Shown one piece after another: positions 33,852 to 42,754 of a stretch of 64,000 nucleotides of DNA. The first letter of the stretch is position 1. Every line of letters begins with the position of its first letter. The DNA comes from Streptomyces sp. SM10 (GTDB taxonomy: Bacteria > Actinomycetota > Actinomycetes > Streptomycetales > Streptomycetaceae): contig NZ_NEUF01000160.1 of NCBI RefSeq assembly GCF_002910915.1, positions 1 through 64,000 of the forward strand. Direction: 5' to 3'. Both the position numbers and the translations under genes were made by a program. The notes beneath the pieces were generated by a model that saw nothing but the letters and a program-made list of their open reading frames with translations, made no database searches and was not told where the DNA came from.

Positions 33852-35333
33852 TCAGGGAGCGCCGATCCCGACGTCGGCGGAGTTGAGCGGCTTGTGGACC
33901 ACGGTGCCGGTGGACAGTTCGTCCGCTCCGACATCGGCCGTTGCACTGCGTGACTGACCGTCCATGTCCTCGGTGAGGAAACCGTAGTTACCCGACGCGG
34001 CGTTCACCGCGGGGCTACCGGTGCCGAGGCGGTACACCTCACCCTGCTTGGCCAGGAGCGGGTTCACGGTCCGGACGCCCGTGGTGACCCCGATGGTGGC
34101 GGAACCGGTCGGCCAGCCGATGTTGCCCGCGTACGTCATGTTCTTGGGCGTCTTCAGCTCGTTGAAGAGCTTGCCGGAAGAACCGACGACGATGTTGTCG
34201 GCGACCAGGCTGTCGACCGGGGCGAGACTGTAGTTGGCGCCGATCTCGATGTTCGAGACGTTGTTGACGAAGGTGTTGTGCACCGCCGTGGCCCGGTACA
34301 CCCGCCAGTGCGAGGAGAGCGCGCCCGAGGTGTCGACGTCCCCGCCGTCGAGTTGCAGCGCCGCGTCGTAGCCGCTGCCGGTCAGCCCTTCGAAGTGGTT
34401 GTTGTAGATCTTGTGGTCCTGGCCGTAGACCCGGACACCGCCGGTGCCGGCCTTGCCGCCCCCGAAGAAGAAGTTGCCGTGGACCTGACTGCCGTTGCCA
34501 TGGCGCAGGGACACGGCGCCCTGTGATGTCCGGAAGGTGTTGTACCGGACGGCGTTGGCGTTGCTCTTCACGGAGATGATCTCGGGGTCGCCGTCGCAGT
34601 CCTCGAAGAGGTTGTTCTCGACCGTGGTGAACCCGTCCGACTGGGAGATCGCACTCCAGCCGACCCGGATCGCCTCCATCTCGTTGGTGGCACGCGGACC
34701 GATGTCGCGGAAGTGGTTGTAGTCGATCAGGTCGTACTGCGACTGCTGGGTCGAGGACCCGTCGATGGTGATGAAGTTGCCGAGCTGGTGCTTCTCCTCG
34801 AACAGGTTGTGATCGATCCGGTTGTGGTGGCTGTTGGCTCCCTGGATGATGATCCACTTCAACGAGCTCGACTCGGTGAGCCGGAAGTGGTTGCGAGTTA
34901 ACCGAACGTGGTGCGAACTGCTGATCTTCAACGTGTTGCTGTTCGTCCACTTCAGCCCGGAGAACGTCACGTACGACGACTTGAGAACCTCGAGCTGCCC
35001 TCCGGTGATGATCGCCTTGCCCTGTTGGGCGGCCATGATCGTGATGGGTGCGCTGGAGGTGCCGTTCTTGGCGTCGAGCTTGCCGATGGAGTAGGAGCCG
35101 TTGGCGAGGACGATCGTTTGACCGGCCACGGCCTTGGCCATCGCGGTGGCCAGCTGCGTCGACGACGAGACGTTGACGATGGTGGCGTTGGCCTGTGGGG
35201 TCGAGGTCGTGCTCGGGGTGAGCGATGACGCGTCGGCGTTGGATGCGAGAGCGGGTGCTGCGGCGGTGAGGGCCGTGATCGTGAGGGCCGCGACGGCGAT
35301 CGCGGCGTGGGTGCTGAGCTTTGATCTGTTCAC
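33852..35333 (-). CDS. Secreted PL6-family alginate lyase (chondroitinase-B fold)
   Basis: The 493-residue protein has a signal peptide (AAIAVAALTITALTAAAPALA) and a right-handed beta-helix with PL6 features: ANATIVNVSSSTQLATAMAK, SSHHVRLTRNHFRLTESSSL, IDHNLFEEKHQLGNFITIDG and DCDGDPEIISVKSNANAVRY (the NxxE/K/R active-site region). PL6 enzymes cleave alginate, often at MG blocks. GTG 35333 with GGAG upstream starts right at the signal peptide; an ATG at 35363 is possible. It is the last gene of the leftward alginate locus, separated from PL7 by a terminator and 320 nt, so it may have its own promoter. Confidence 0.9.
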   Translation of the reverse strand: MNRSKLSTHAAIAVAALTITALTAAAPALASNADASSLTPSTTSTPQANATIVNVSSSTQLATAMAKAVAGQTIVLANGSYSIGKLDAKNGTSSAPITIMAAQQGKAIITGGQLEVLKSSYVTFSGLKWTNSNTLKISSSHHVRLTRNHFRLTESSSLKWIIIQGANSHHNRIDHNLFEEKHQLGNFITIDGSSTQQSQYDLIDYNHFRDIGPRATNEMEAIRVGWSAISQSDGFTTVENNLFEDCDGDPEIISVKSNANAVRYNTFRTSQGAVSLRHGNGSQVHGNFFFGGGKAGTGGVRVYGQDHKIYNNHFEGLTGSGYDAALQLDGGDVDTSGALSSHWRVYRATAVHNTFVNNVSNIEIGANYSLAPVDSLVADNIVVGSSGKLFNELKTPKNMTYAGNIGWPTGSATIGVTTGVRTVNPLLAKQGEVYRLGTGSPAVNAASGNYGFLTEDMDGQSRSATADVGADELSTGTVVHKPLNSADVGIGAP

Positions 35334-35613
35334 GTGGTTTCTCCGCACGGTAGAGACGGGCATGCGATGTCGAGCAACCCGGCGCTGGACAAGAAGGCCG
35401 TCCCGGTGCTGATGGGACGGCCTGCGGTGCTTGCGCGTGAGGGCTGTGGTCACGCCGGCCGGCGGAGGCCGGGTGACGATGAGGTTGCAGTCGATGACCT
35501 GTATCGGTGAGGTGCGAATGCGCGGCGCGGACCCCGGTCCACGGTGCCCCTCACCACGCGCACCGGTGGCTTGTGGGGCGGAGATCCGCGCCGCTCGTTG
35601 TACCGTGCTGCGA
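35334..35613. other. Intergenic region between PL6 and PL7
   Basis: There is no gene here. It probably contains the PL6 promoter. I find no copy of the TGCATCGATGCA operator seen in front of the transporter genes. The PL7 terminator lies just to the right. Confidence 0.4.
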
Positions 35614-35646
35614 GGTGCCGGGCCTCCCACTCCGAGGCCCGGCACC
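35614..35646. terminator. Terminator after PL7 gene (12-bp stem)
   Basis: The arms 35614-35625 and 35635-35646 pair perfectly with a 9-nt loop, 8 nt past the leftward PL7 stop. Confidence 0.85.
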
Positions 35647-35653
35647 CCTTGCG

Positions 35654-36433
35654 TCAGGAGTGGGTGACCTTCAGGGCGTAGACACTCACCTGTCCGTAGT
35701 TGGAGCTGCTGCACGGCGAGGAGTTGTCGCAGTTGGCCTGGGTGTAGGCGCCGGCCTTGAAGTAGTTGCCGGACGCCGTGTGCGCGATGGTCGTCTGGAG
35801 GACGCCGTTGTAGTACACCTTGATCTTGCCGCCGCTGACGACGAACTTGCCCTCGTAGACCGTGTTCAGCTTGTAGTTGCTGGTGACGAGCTTGTAGTGC
35901 GTGTCGTCACCCTTGGTGATGTACAGGCTGGTGTCCTCCAGGCGGAAGACCGTGACGTCGTCGTCCGAGTCGTGGATCTGTGCGCCGACGACGTGCGGCT
36001 TGGTGCTCGGGAGCTTGTTGAACGCCTCCCGGAAGGTGAGGGTGTGGGTGCCCGAGCTCGCCGACCAGGAGGCGTTCTCCGTGCCGTTGTCCGCCATCTC
36101 CCGAAGTTCGGAGCGCGCGTAGCTGGAGCCGGAGGTGGTCACGCCGTTGACCGCGGAGCGGAACTGCACCCCCGTGCACGCGGCGTTCACCATGAACCAG
36201 GGGTTCGAGGAGTACGTCGCGAGAGCGGGCTGCTTGATCTCGGTCGGCGAGCCGGAGGACCCGGTCGGCAGGGTCTGCTTCCAGTTGGTGAGGTCGAGCT
36301 TCTGGGCGGGGTAGTCGCACGGGGCAGCCGCGGCCGCGGTGCCGGAGGCGACGATGGGGGCGGTCAGTGCCGCGAGAGCGGAGAGTGCGGCCACTCCGGC
36401 CGTGGTGAGCGTGCGCTTGCGGGTGAGACGCAT
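35654..36433 (-). CDS. Secreted PL7-family alginate lyase
   Basis: The 259-residue enzyme has a signal peptide (ALAALTAPIVASGTAAAA) and a single jelly-roll PL7 domain with all three catalytic blocks: RSELRE (107-112), QIH (152-154) and YFKAGAYTQ (224-232). QIH rather than QVH is associated with G-block or mixed specificity. It depolymerises alginate outside the cell. It starts at ATG 36433, 50 nt below the beta-helix gene, with which it is probably co-transcribed. Confidence 0.95.
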   Translation of the reverse strand: MRLTRKRTLTTAGVAALSALAALTAPIVASGTAAAAAPCDYPAQKLDLTNWKQTLPTGSSGSPTEIKQPALATYSSNPWFMVNAACTGVQFRSAVNGVTTSGSSYARSELREMADNGTENASWSASSGTHTLTFREAFNKLPSTKPHVVGAQIHDSDDDVTVFRLEDTSLYITKGDDTHYKLVTSNYKLNTVYEGKFVVSGGKIKVYYNGVLQTTIAHTASGNYFKAGAYTQANCDNSSPCSSSNYGQVSVYALKVTHS

Positions 36434-36483
36434 GTCAGCTGTTTCCTTACGGTTGGTTGTGTCGGGTGCCGTGTGTGGTGCGG

Positions 36484-37557
36484 TCAGCAGGGGCGCGACG
36501 GGACGTACTCGTTCCCGTAGGTTCCTGTCGCGTCGCCGCCGGTGTTGCCTACCAGGGTGTTTCCGCACACCTGGCCCTGCGGGGTGGCTTCGAACTTGAT
36601 GCCCCCCGCAGCGTTGGAGAGGAGGACGTTGCCCTCGATGGTGTTGCGGGTGCCGTCAGCGGGGGTGTCGCCGCCTACCCGGACCCCGGCGCCGACGTTG
36701 TCGTGGCTGCGGTTGGCCCGGAAGGTGTTGCCGCTGCCGCGCGCGTCGAGGCCGGCCGAGTTGGGGTCGCGCTGGCCCGTGCAGTCGTTGCGTTCCACCA
36801 GGTTCGCGGTGGAGTTCTCCTTGATGTCCACGCACTCGTTGCCCTGGGTGTTGATCAGGTTGTGGTGGATCCAGTTGTCACGGCTGACGTCCGGCCGGTC
36901 GTCGGGCGCACCGTTCATGCCCTGCTGCTCGGGCGCCGTCCCCAGGTAGATGCCCTCGCCGACCTTGCCGCCGTCGTCGAAGCGGAAGTCCCACACCCCG
37001 CAGCCGGTGATCCGGTTGTGGGCGACCTCGGCGCCGGTGATCAGGTAGCGCAGCCGCACACACTCCTCCCCCGCGTTACGGAGGTTCATACGGGTGATGC
37101 GCAGACCGTCCACCCCGTCACCGGCTGTCGTGCCCATGACATATATGAGCTTCTTGCGGTAGCCGGACTTCTGCGTGGGGTCGCCGATGAGCCCGTCGAC
37201 GGTGAAGCCGGTCAGACGAACGTCGTCGTGCTGGATCTCGGCGACGGCACGGCCGGTGCCGGAGCCCTGGACGACAGCGGACGCGGGGCCGGTGACGGTG
37301 ACGCCGGAACTCCGGCTGACGAAGTCCTGGAGGTAGCGGCCGGGGGCCAGATGTACCGTCGACCCCGGCCCCGCCGCGTCCAGCGCCCGCTGGATGCCGG
37401 CGAAGGGCGAGCTCCGCGTGCCGGTGTTCGTGTCGCTGCCGCGCGGAGAGACGTAGTAGTCGTGGACGCTCCTGGGCACGCCCGCCGATGCGGCGGGCGC
37501 CGCCGCCAGTAGGGCACCTAACGCGGCTGAAGCGGCGATGCAGCGGGTGAGTCTCAT
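36484..37557 (-). CDS. Secreted right-handed beta-helix protein, putative polysaccharide lyase
   Basis: The 357-residue protein has a signal peptide (CIAASAALGALLAAAPAASA). It has a typical parallel beta-helix opening (DYYVSPRGSDTNTGTRSSPF, GSTVHLAPGRYLQDF) and repeated rungs such as NWIHHNLINTQGNECVDIKE and GNTFRANRSHDNVGAGVRVG. It resembles PL-type beta-helix lyases or epimerases, but I cannot name the family. Its ATG overlaps the DUF624 stop (ATGA) and PL7 follows, so it belongs to the alginate operon and probably acts on uronate polymers. Confidence 0.8.
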   Translation of the reverse strand: MRLTRCIAASAALGALLAAAPAASAGVPRSVHDYYVSPRGSDTNTGTRSSPFAGIQRALDAAGPGSTVHLAPGRYLQDFVSRSSGVTVTGPASAVVQGSGTGRAVAEIQHDDVRLTGFTVDGLIGDPTQKSGYRKKLIYVMGTTAGDGVDGLRITRMNLRNAGEECVRLRYLITGAEVAHNRITGCGVWDFRFDDGGKVGEGIYLGTAPEQQGMNGAPDDRPDVSRDNWIHHNLINTQGNECVDIKENSTANLVERNDCTGQRDPNSAGLDARGSGNTFRANRSHDNVGAGVRVGGDTPADGTRNTIEGNVLLSNAAGGIKFEATPQGQVCGNTLVGNTGGDATGTYGNEYVPSRPC

Positions 37558-38141
37558 ACCGGTCTCCTCGAATCCGTGGGTGTGAGCAGGGAGAGGGCCA
37601 GGAGCAGGGGAAGGGTGGGGCCGAGCAGCAGAGGCCCCAGGGGGATCGGCAGCACGGCGAGCGGGGCGAGCACGAGGACCAGCAGCAGGGCGGCTGTTCG
37701 CCTCGGTGAACCGAAGGCCAGGACGGCCGCCCTGCGGCGAGGTTCCGCGTCCGCGCCGACTGCGCTGACGGCGGCCAGCGACAGGGCGTACACAGCCGCC
37801 GCGGCCATCAGCCCCACCTGGACGGGAAGCAGCACCAGGCCCGTCGCGCTTCCCGTGTCCAGGAGAAAGAGACAGTTCAGGGTGAGGACGACGAGCACGG
37901 CGGTGGCGAAGAGGCTCTCTCTCCACAAGGCGCGCCAGAGCCGTGGGAAGGCGCGCAGCGTTCCGGTGAAGGGGCGTCCGGCCCCTTCACCGCGCCAGTC
38001 CTGCAGCGCGCTTCCCGCGGCGGCCAGCGCCGGGAGCCAGGTGACGACTCCCAGGGCCAGCAGGCAGAACGCGGCGCCTGCCAGCGCCGGCTGTGCGACG
38101 AACTCCATCGCCCGCAGTGCACCGCGTTCCCAGCCCTTCAT
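37554..38141 (-). CDS. YesL/DUF624-like membrane protein
   Basis: The 195-residue protein has about five hydrophobic helices, for example FCLLALGVVTWLPALAAAG, LFATAVLVVLTLNCLFLLDT and TAALLLVLVLAPLAVLPIPL. DUF624 proteins accompany polysaccharide-uptake ABC transporters in many bacteria, with unknown role. It is 24 nt below the heparinase-fold gene and overlaps the beta-helix gene start by ATGA. Confidence 0.75.
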   Translation of the reverse strand: MKGWERGALRAMEFVAQPALAGAAFCLLALGVVTWLPALAAAGSALQDWRGEGAGRPFTGTLRAFPRLWRALWRESLFATAVLVVLTLNCLFLLDTGSATGLVLLPVQVGLMAAAAVYALSLAAVSAVGADAEPRRRAAVLAFGSPRRTAALLLVLVLAPLAVLPIPLGPLLLGPTLPLLLALSLLTPTDSRRPV

Positions 38142-38165
38142 GGCGTGCTCCCTCTTCCCGATCGG

Positions 38166-40193
38166 TCAGATGTTCAGAAGGCCCGTGAACGGCTGGTCGG
38201 CCCGCAGCTTGCTACTGCCGTCGAGCTCGACGCTGCGCGCCCCCACGGCCGCGAGGTGCGTACCGGAGAGGAGAACCGCCGCCGCGTCGGCGCGTACGCG
38301 CTCCGTCTCGATGACCCCCGTGCTCGGGGCGAGGAGGACGAGCTCGCTCTCGGCGCCCTCGCCGACGGACACCGCGTGTCCCTGGTCCGAGGGCAGGAGC
38401 ACTGCCCGGACCGGATGCGGGTCGAGCGACCCTGCACTGTCGAGGACGGTCAGGAACGTGGCCGTGCTGGTCCTCGGGGTCGTGAGACGCAGGGTGTGCA
38501 TCGTCTTGCTGACCTTGAGGCTCGGAGTACTGGAGGTGGGGTTCGCCTCCACCTCGGTGCGCTCCTGGGCAGCCGCGGCGTCCGTGGGCAGGAGCCGGGT
38601 GAGCCGTGCGCTGCCGGGCCCCGACTCCAGCCGCCAGCCGTCCGGGTCCAGCTGGGTGGTGGGCCAGTCGGTGTGCAGCAGGTAGGCCCACTCGCGCGGT
38701 GAGTCGGCCTCGAGCTCGTCGAGGATGACGACACGCCCGCGCGGAGTCACCACCAGCGTACGGTCGATGCGCCGCACCCCCAACCCCTCGGAGAACATCG
38801 CCGCGGACTCCGACGTGGCATGGGCGAACCCGCCCTCCGCGAGCACGTCCCGTACGCGCGCCCGGCGCTCGTACGGTATGCCTTCGTACACGTGGTAGCG
38901 GCCCTCGTCCGCCCACCCCTGGCCGTCGACCAGGATCAGGTTGTGGTGCCCGGCGCGCTTCTGGTTGCTGTACCCCTCGTCCACCGCGAGGAAGGCGCCG
39001 TGCGAGTGCAGGACGAAGGCGCCGGCATCGGGGTGGTGGTGGCCGGCGCTCATCGCGTCCCAGCCGCCCGCGGCCTTCAGCCGGTGTCCCTCGTCCCAGG
39101 CACGGTGGCCGCCGCCGGGCGCGGCCTTGAAGCTGACGCAGGTGGCGGCGTTGTCCCAGCCCGTGCGCGCCGTGATCTGCCCGAGGTCCGGGAAGTACGC
39201 GGTGAGGGGCTCCCGGTCGGGGGCGACGGGCACCACCTCCGGGTCGTACCAGAGCAGTTCGAGGAAGGCTTCGGGCATGACACCGGGGCGCACACCCGAC
39301 TCGTACGCCTCGCGCCAGAAGTGACGCTCCGCGACCAGATCGCCCAGCCACTGCGCCGTACCGTCCTGGAAGGCGGAGGCCAGGCGGTAGTAGAGGGCGA
39401 CGCTGTGGCCGCTGCGCCGGTCATGGCAGTCGCCGTGGTCGATGTTCTCCTCGAAGCCCGGCGCGCTCTGGTGCAGGCGCCAGTGCGTGGTGTTGCGCAG
39501 GAACCCGCCCGTCGACCAGAGATCTGCCCCCTCCTGCTGCTGCACCAGGTCGGTGTGGATGGCGAGCCAGGGCACGCCGTACCGCCAGTAGACGACGCCT
39601 TCGGAGTCCGAACCGTCCTCGGGGAGCATCCCCAGGACCGTCTCCAGATTCGCCCGGGCCGCTTTGGTCCACTCGGGACGTCCCAGTGCGTAGCCGGCGG
39701 TGGCGATACCGGTCCAGCAGATCCAGTTGTGGTTCTGCCAGTAGGCGCTCGACCACCAGCTGCCGGTGGTCTCCTCGGCGTAGGAGTGGAGCCGCTCCCC
39801 CTGGAGTTCCAGTTTGGCCCGCAGGATCTCCCGGCGTTCCGGCTCCAGGTCCTCACCCAGCCAGGAGTAGGCGAGCGAGAGACCGTGCAGCAGCCAGCCC
39901 GCGTCCAGGTCGTGGTCGGGCATATGGGCCCGGCCCCAGTGGGGGAAGGCGACGCAGGTCGAGATCCAGCGCCACGCCTCCTCCAGATATCCTCGCTGCC
40001 CGGTGAGCCGGTAGGCGAGTGCCAGGTTGGCGGCGGCGGGCCCGAAGTAGGTGATGCTCGCCTCGGGATGCTCCGTGGGCGGCGACTGTCGGCGGTACCA
40101 GTCGCACTGTTCGTACAGTCGGCGCCACTGGGCGGCGCGCGCGCCGTTCAGCTCACTGCGGAGCAGTTCGAGTCGCCCTTCGAGAAGCAGCAT
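38166..40193 (-). CDS. Heparinase II/III-fold lyase (oligo-alginate lyase candidate, PL15/17-like)
   Basis: The 675-residue protein has no signal peptide. The N-terminal half is an alpha-toroid (AYWQNHNWICWTGIATAGYA with the conserved Asn-His, and SDSEGVVYWRYGVPWLAIHT). The C-terminal half is the beta-sandwich with GHHHPDAGAFVLHSHGAFLA and VDEGYSNQKRAGHHNLILVD, the canonical heparinase II/III His/Asp and Tyr/His region. Cytoplasmic enzymes of this fold cut imported oligo-uronates exolytically to the unsaturated monomer. ATG 40193 follows GGAAGG at good spacing; a GTG at 40205 would overlap the previous stop. Family number PL15 versus PL17 or another is not resolved. Confidence 0.83.
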   Translation of the reverse strand: MLLLEGRLELLRSELNGARAAQWRRLYEQCDWYRRQSPPTEHPEASITYFGPAAANLALAYRLTGQRGYLEEAWRWISTCVAFPHWGRAHMPDHDLDAGWLLHGLSLAYSWLGEDLEPERREILRAKLELQGERLHSYAEETTGSWWSSAYWQNHNWICWTGIATAGYALGRPEWTKAARANLETVLGMLPEDGSDSEGVVYWRYGVPWLAIHTDLVQQQEGADLWSTGGFLRNTTHWRLHQSAPGFEENIDHGDCHDRRSGHSVALYYRLASAFQDGTAQWLGDLVAERHFWREAYESGVRPGVMPEAFLELLWYDPEVVPVAPDREPLTAYFPDLGQITARTGWDNAATCVSFKAAPGGGHRAWDEGHRLKAAGGWDAMSAGHHHPDAGAFVLHSHGAFLAVDEGYSNQKRAGHHNLILVDGQGWADEGRYHVYEGIPYERRARVRDVLAEGGFAHATSESAAMFSEGLGVRRIDRTLVVTPRGRVVILDELEADSPREWAYLLHTDWPTTQLDPDGWRLESGPGSARLTRLLPTDAAAAQERTEVEANPTSSTPSLKVSKTMHTLRLTTPRTSTATFLTVLDSAGSLDPHPVRAVLLPSDQGHAVSVGEGAESELVLLAPSTGVIETERVRADAAAVLLSGTHLAAVGARSVELDGSSKLRADQPFTGLLNI

Positions 40194-40201
40194 GCGCGGA
40201 C

Positions 40202-41959
40202 TCACCTTCCGATGGAGTGGGTGGCGACGGTTCCGTCGGCCAGATCGATGTGGACGGTTCGTTCGGACAGGCTCACCCGGCGGACGGGTGGCGTCGCTTC
40301 GGCGGACTGGTAGACGGAGACGAACACAGCGTGCCTGCCGGTGGTCGCCCAGTCGACTCCCCGGCATGTTCGCGCCGGGTCGTCGGCGGGGCCCGGGTGC
40401 GCGACGACGGTGAAGTCGGCCGGCGGACGTGACACGTGCTGCCCGGTCATGACCGCGCTCTCACTGTCGCCCCAGACGGTGCGTGCACGATCGGGGCCCT
40501 GGGCCACGACGTGGAGATCGGTTCCCGGGCGTAGCTGGGCTGTGAGCAGTCGCTCGTCGTCGGCTTCGAGGACGAGGATGTCGAGGAGGTACCGCGGGTC
40601 GGTGACGATCCGCCGGATGGCGGACACGCCGTCGTAGGCCCCGGTGCATCTGCCGGTGTCGCCGTCGAGGACTGCGTCGCAGGGCGCCTGCTCCGAATCG
40701 TCGACGCGGAAGGTCGGGTGGGCCTTCGTGCCGGCGTAGTACGTCCGATAGCTCCGGTGTGCGTAGGGGACCTGTCCCGGATCCGGCTGCCAGGCGGTGC
40801 CGTCGTCCGCGTAGAGGTAGAGGGACAGCTTGTCCAGGTGCCCGTGTCCCCCACCGTGCGGCCCGGCGTCCAGCAGCGCGTGGATTCCGGCCGAGCGGAA
40901 CACCGAGTATCCCGCGTCCGGGAAGGACAGCCTCAGGGTGCGGGCGGGCAGCGAGGGTCCGCTGAACCAGCCTGTGAGGTCCGCGGGCAGCTCGGTGGCA
41001 GTGTCCCGGGCCGCGGCTCCGGCCACCGCGGCCAGGGGGGCGCCAGCGAACAACTGATCGGCCAGCGCAGCTACTTCGCAGATCTCGGCGGACTGCGCTT
41101 CCCGCCGGTACGGGCCGTCGTGCAGGGCCGGCAGGGTGCCGGCGGGAGTCGCGATGCCGGCCAGGGCCGTGATCATCGCGCCCAGGACTCCGGCGATGTC
41201 GCCGGGCAGCCGCTCGGGGCTGCTGCCCCGCAGGGCGAGGAGATACGCGTGCAGGACAAACAGGTGGTAGTAGGTGCTGCCCTCCCACTCCCAGCCGTCC
41301 TCGTGCATCGCCGTGCGCATGTGCTTGAACAGGCCGTAGTGATCTGCGAGTTTCACGGTGTCGGGTTCGACGCCCTCGATGGCGAGCGCCGCCGACCGGC
41401 AGCAGGTCTCCGCGGCGGCGAGCCATGCCGTGTAGTTGGAACGGCTCTCCCCCTTGTGCCGCAACTCCGCCCGCGCCTCACCGGCGGACTCCCCGAGTGA
41501 CCGGAGGAAGGGCAGCAGGGCGCCGAGCTCGGCGCGCATCCCCCCGTGTGCGGCGAGCGTGCGTACGGCGTGGGAGACGGCCACCGCCCAGATGGCTTCG
41601 GTGAGGGCCTGGTGGAAGAGCCGGCCGTGCAGCATCCAGCCGGCCGCACCCGGGTGCGCGCTGGGAAGACCTGCGTACAGCTCCGCGTACTCCAGGAGCA
41701 GCCGCAGTGCCTCGGAGCGCTCGGCCGGGCCACCACAGGCGAGATGCCGCAGACGCTGGGCGGCAGCTTGATGGGCCAGTACGGTCCGCGCCCCGCGCAC
41801 CGCCTCCGTGTCCACCCGGCAGCCGTACCGACACGCTGCTCCGGTGCTCGGGAAGGGGTCGCCGAGCAGATCGCCGTGGTCGAGCTCGACACCGTGTGAC
41901 GGGCACACGTAGGCGTGCCACCAGCCGCCCCGCTCGCGTGTGATGGTCAGCGCGGCCAT
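40202..41959 (-). CDS. Heparinase II/III-family protein with N-terminal Cys/His motif
   Basis: The 585-residue cytoplasmic protein has a toroid domain (SRSNYTAWLAAAETCCRSAA, EDGWEWEGSTYYHLFVLHAY) and a C-terminal sandwich with the family motif GPHGGGHGHLDKLSLYLYAD. The first 50 residues contain YVCPSHGVELDHGD and ACRYGCRVDTE, a Cys/His arrangement suggesting a small zinc knuckle. It overlaps the SDR gene by 13 nt and abuts the second heparinase-fold gene. The pair may cut different oligomers (M- versus G-rich, or endo versus exo), which is inference. Confidence 0.82.
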   Translation of the reverse strand: MAALTITRERGGWWHAYVCPSHGVELDHGDLLGDPFPSTGAACRYGCRVDTEAVRGARTVLAHQAAAQRLRHLACGGPAERSEALRLLLEYAELYAGLPSAHPGAAGWMLHGRLFHQALTEAIWAVAVSHAVRTLAAHGGMRAELGALLPFLRSLGESAGEARAELRHKGESRSNYTAWLAAAETCCRSAALAIEGVEPDTVKLADHYGLFKHMRTAMHEDGWEWEGSTYYHLFVLHAYLLALRGSSPERLPGDIAGVLGAMITALAGIATPAGTLPALHDGPYRREAQSAEICEVAALADQLFAGAPLAAVAGAAARDTATELPADLTGWFSGPSLPARTLRLSFPDAGYSVFRSAGIHALLDAGPHGGGHGHLDKLSLYLYADDGTAWQPDPGQVPYAHRSYRTYYAGTKAHPTFRVDDSEQAPCDAVLDGDTGRCTGAYDGVSAIRRIVTDPRYLLDILVLEADDERLLTAQLRPGTDLHVVAQGPDRARTVWGDSESAVMTGQHVSRPPADFTVVAHPGPADDPARTCRGVDWATTGRHAVFVSVYQSAEATPPVRRVSLSERTVHIDLADGTVATHSIGR

Positions 41960-42714
41960 ACACCACCGCCGATGTCGAGGGTGGCTCCGGTGATGTACCC
42001 GGCCTCGTCCGAGGCGAGGTAGACGGCCGCGCCGGCGACGTCCTCCACCGTGCCACCACGGCCGATGGGAAGCTTGTCGACGATGCCCTGCTGAGCCTCG
42101 GGCGAGGTGAACGTGTTATGGAACGTGGTCCCGCCGATGTACCCGGGGGCGAGCGCGTTGACGGTGACGCCGGTGCCTCCGACCTCCTTGGCCAGCCCCT
42201 TGGCGAAGCCGATCACTCCGGCCTTGGCCGCGGCGTAGGCGGCGGCTCCGGGGCCGCCGCCGTCGTGGGCCGCCTGGGAGGCCATCAGCACGAAGCGGCC
42301 CGAGGCGCCCGCCTCCTTCAGGTACGGCAGTGCCGCCCGGCACGTGCGGAAGACGGAGAAGAGATTGACATCGACCACACTGTGGAAGTGCTCTTCGCTC
42401 ATCTCGGCGACCGGAACCCGGCCTACGAGGTGCCCCGCGTTGGCCACCACGATGTCGAGTCCGCCGAGAAAAGCGACGCTCTCGTCGACGAGTCGCGTGA
42501 CCTCGCCGGGGTCGGTGACATCAGCGGCGAGACATGCGGACTTCCGGCCCATCGCGATGATCTCGGCCACCACCCTCTCGGCGGCATCGGCGGAGTGTCC
42601 GTGATGAACGATCACGTCCGCGCCGGCCCTTGCCAGTCCGAGCGCGACCGATGCGCCGATTCCGTGGCCTGCACCGGTGACGAGCGCTCGGCGACCTGTG
42701 AGATCAAAAGGCAT
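41947..42714 (-). CDS. SDR-family oxidoreductase, candidate DEH reductase
   Basis: The 255-residue classical short-chain dehydrogenase has cofactor motif TGAGHGIG, NAG (DIVVANAG), and the catalytic Ser (LMASQAA) with YAAAK. It ends in the usual ITGATLDIGGGVWPR. In alginate pathways an SDR converts 4-deoxy-L-erythro-5-hexoseulose uronate to 2-keto-3-deoxygluconate. Its position between the importer and the oligo-lyases fits that role, but substrate is inferred from context only. No KDG kinase or aldolase is in the window. Confidence 0.88.
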   Translation of the reverse strand: MPFDLTGRRALVTGAGHGIGASVALGLARAGADVIVHHGHSADAAERVVAEIIAMGRKSACLAADVTDPGEVTRLVDESVAFLGGLDIVVANAGHLVGRVPVAEMSEEHFHSVVDVNLFSVFRTCRAALPYLKEAGASGRFVLMASQAAHDGGGPGAAAYAAAKAGVIGFAKGLAKEVGGTGVTVNALAPGYIGGTTFHNTFTSPEAQQGIVDKLPIGRGGTVEDVAGAAVYLASDEAGYITGATLDIGGGVWPR

Positions 42715-42754
42715 GAGAATTCTCCATGGTTATGTCGAAAAGAAAGAGGCGGGG

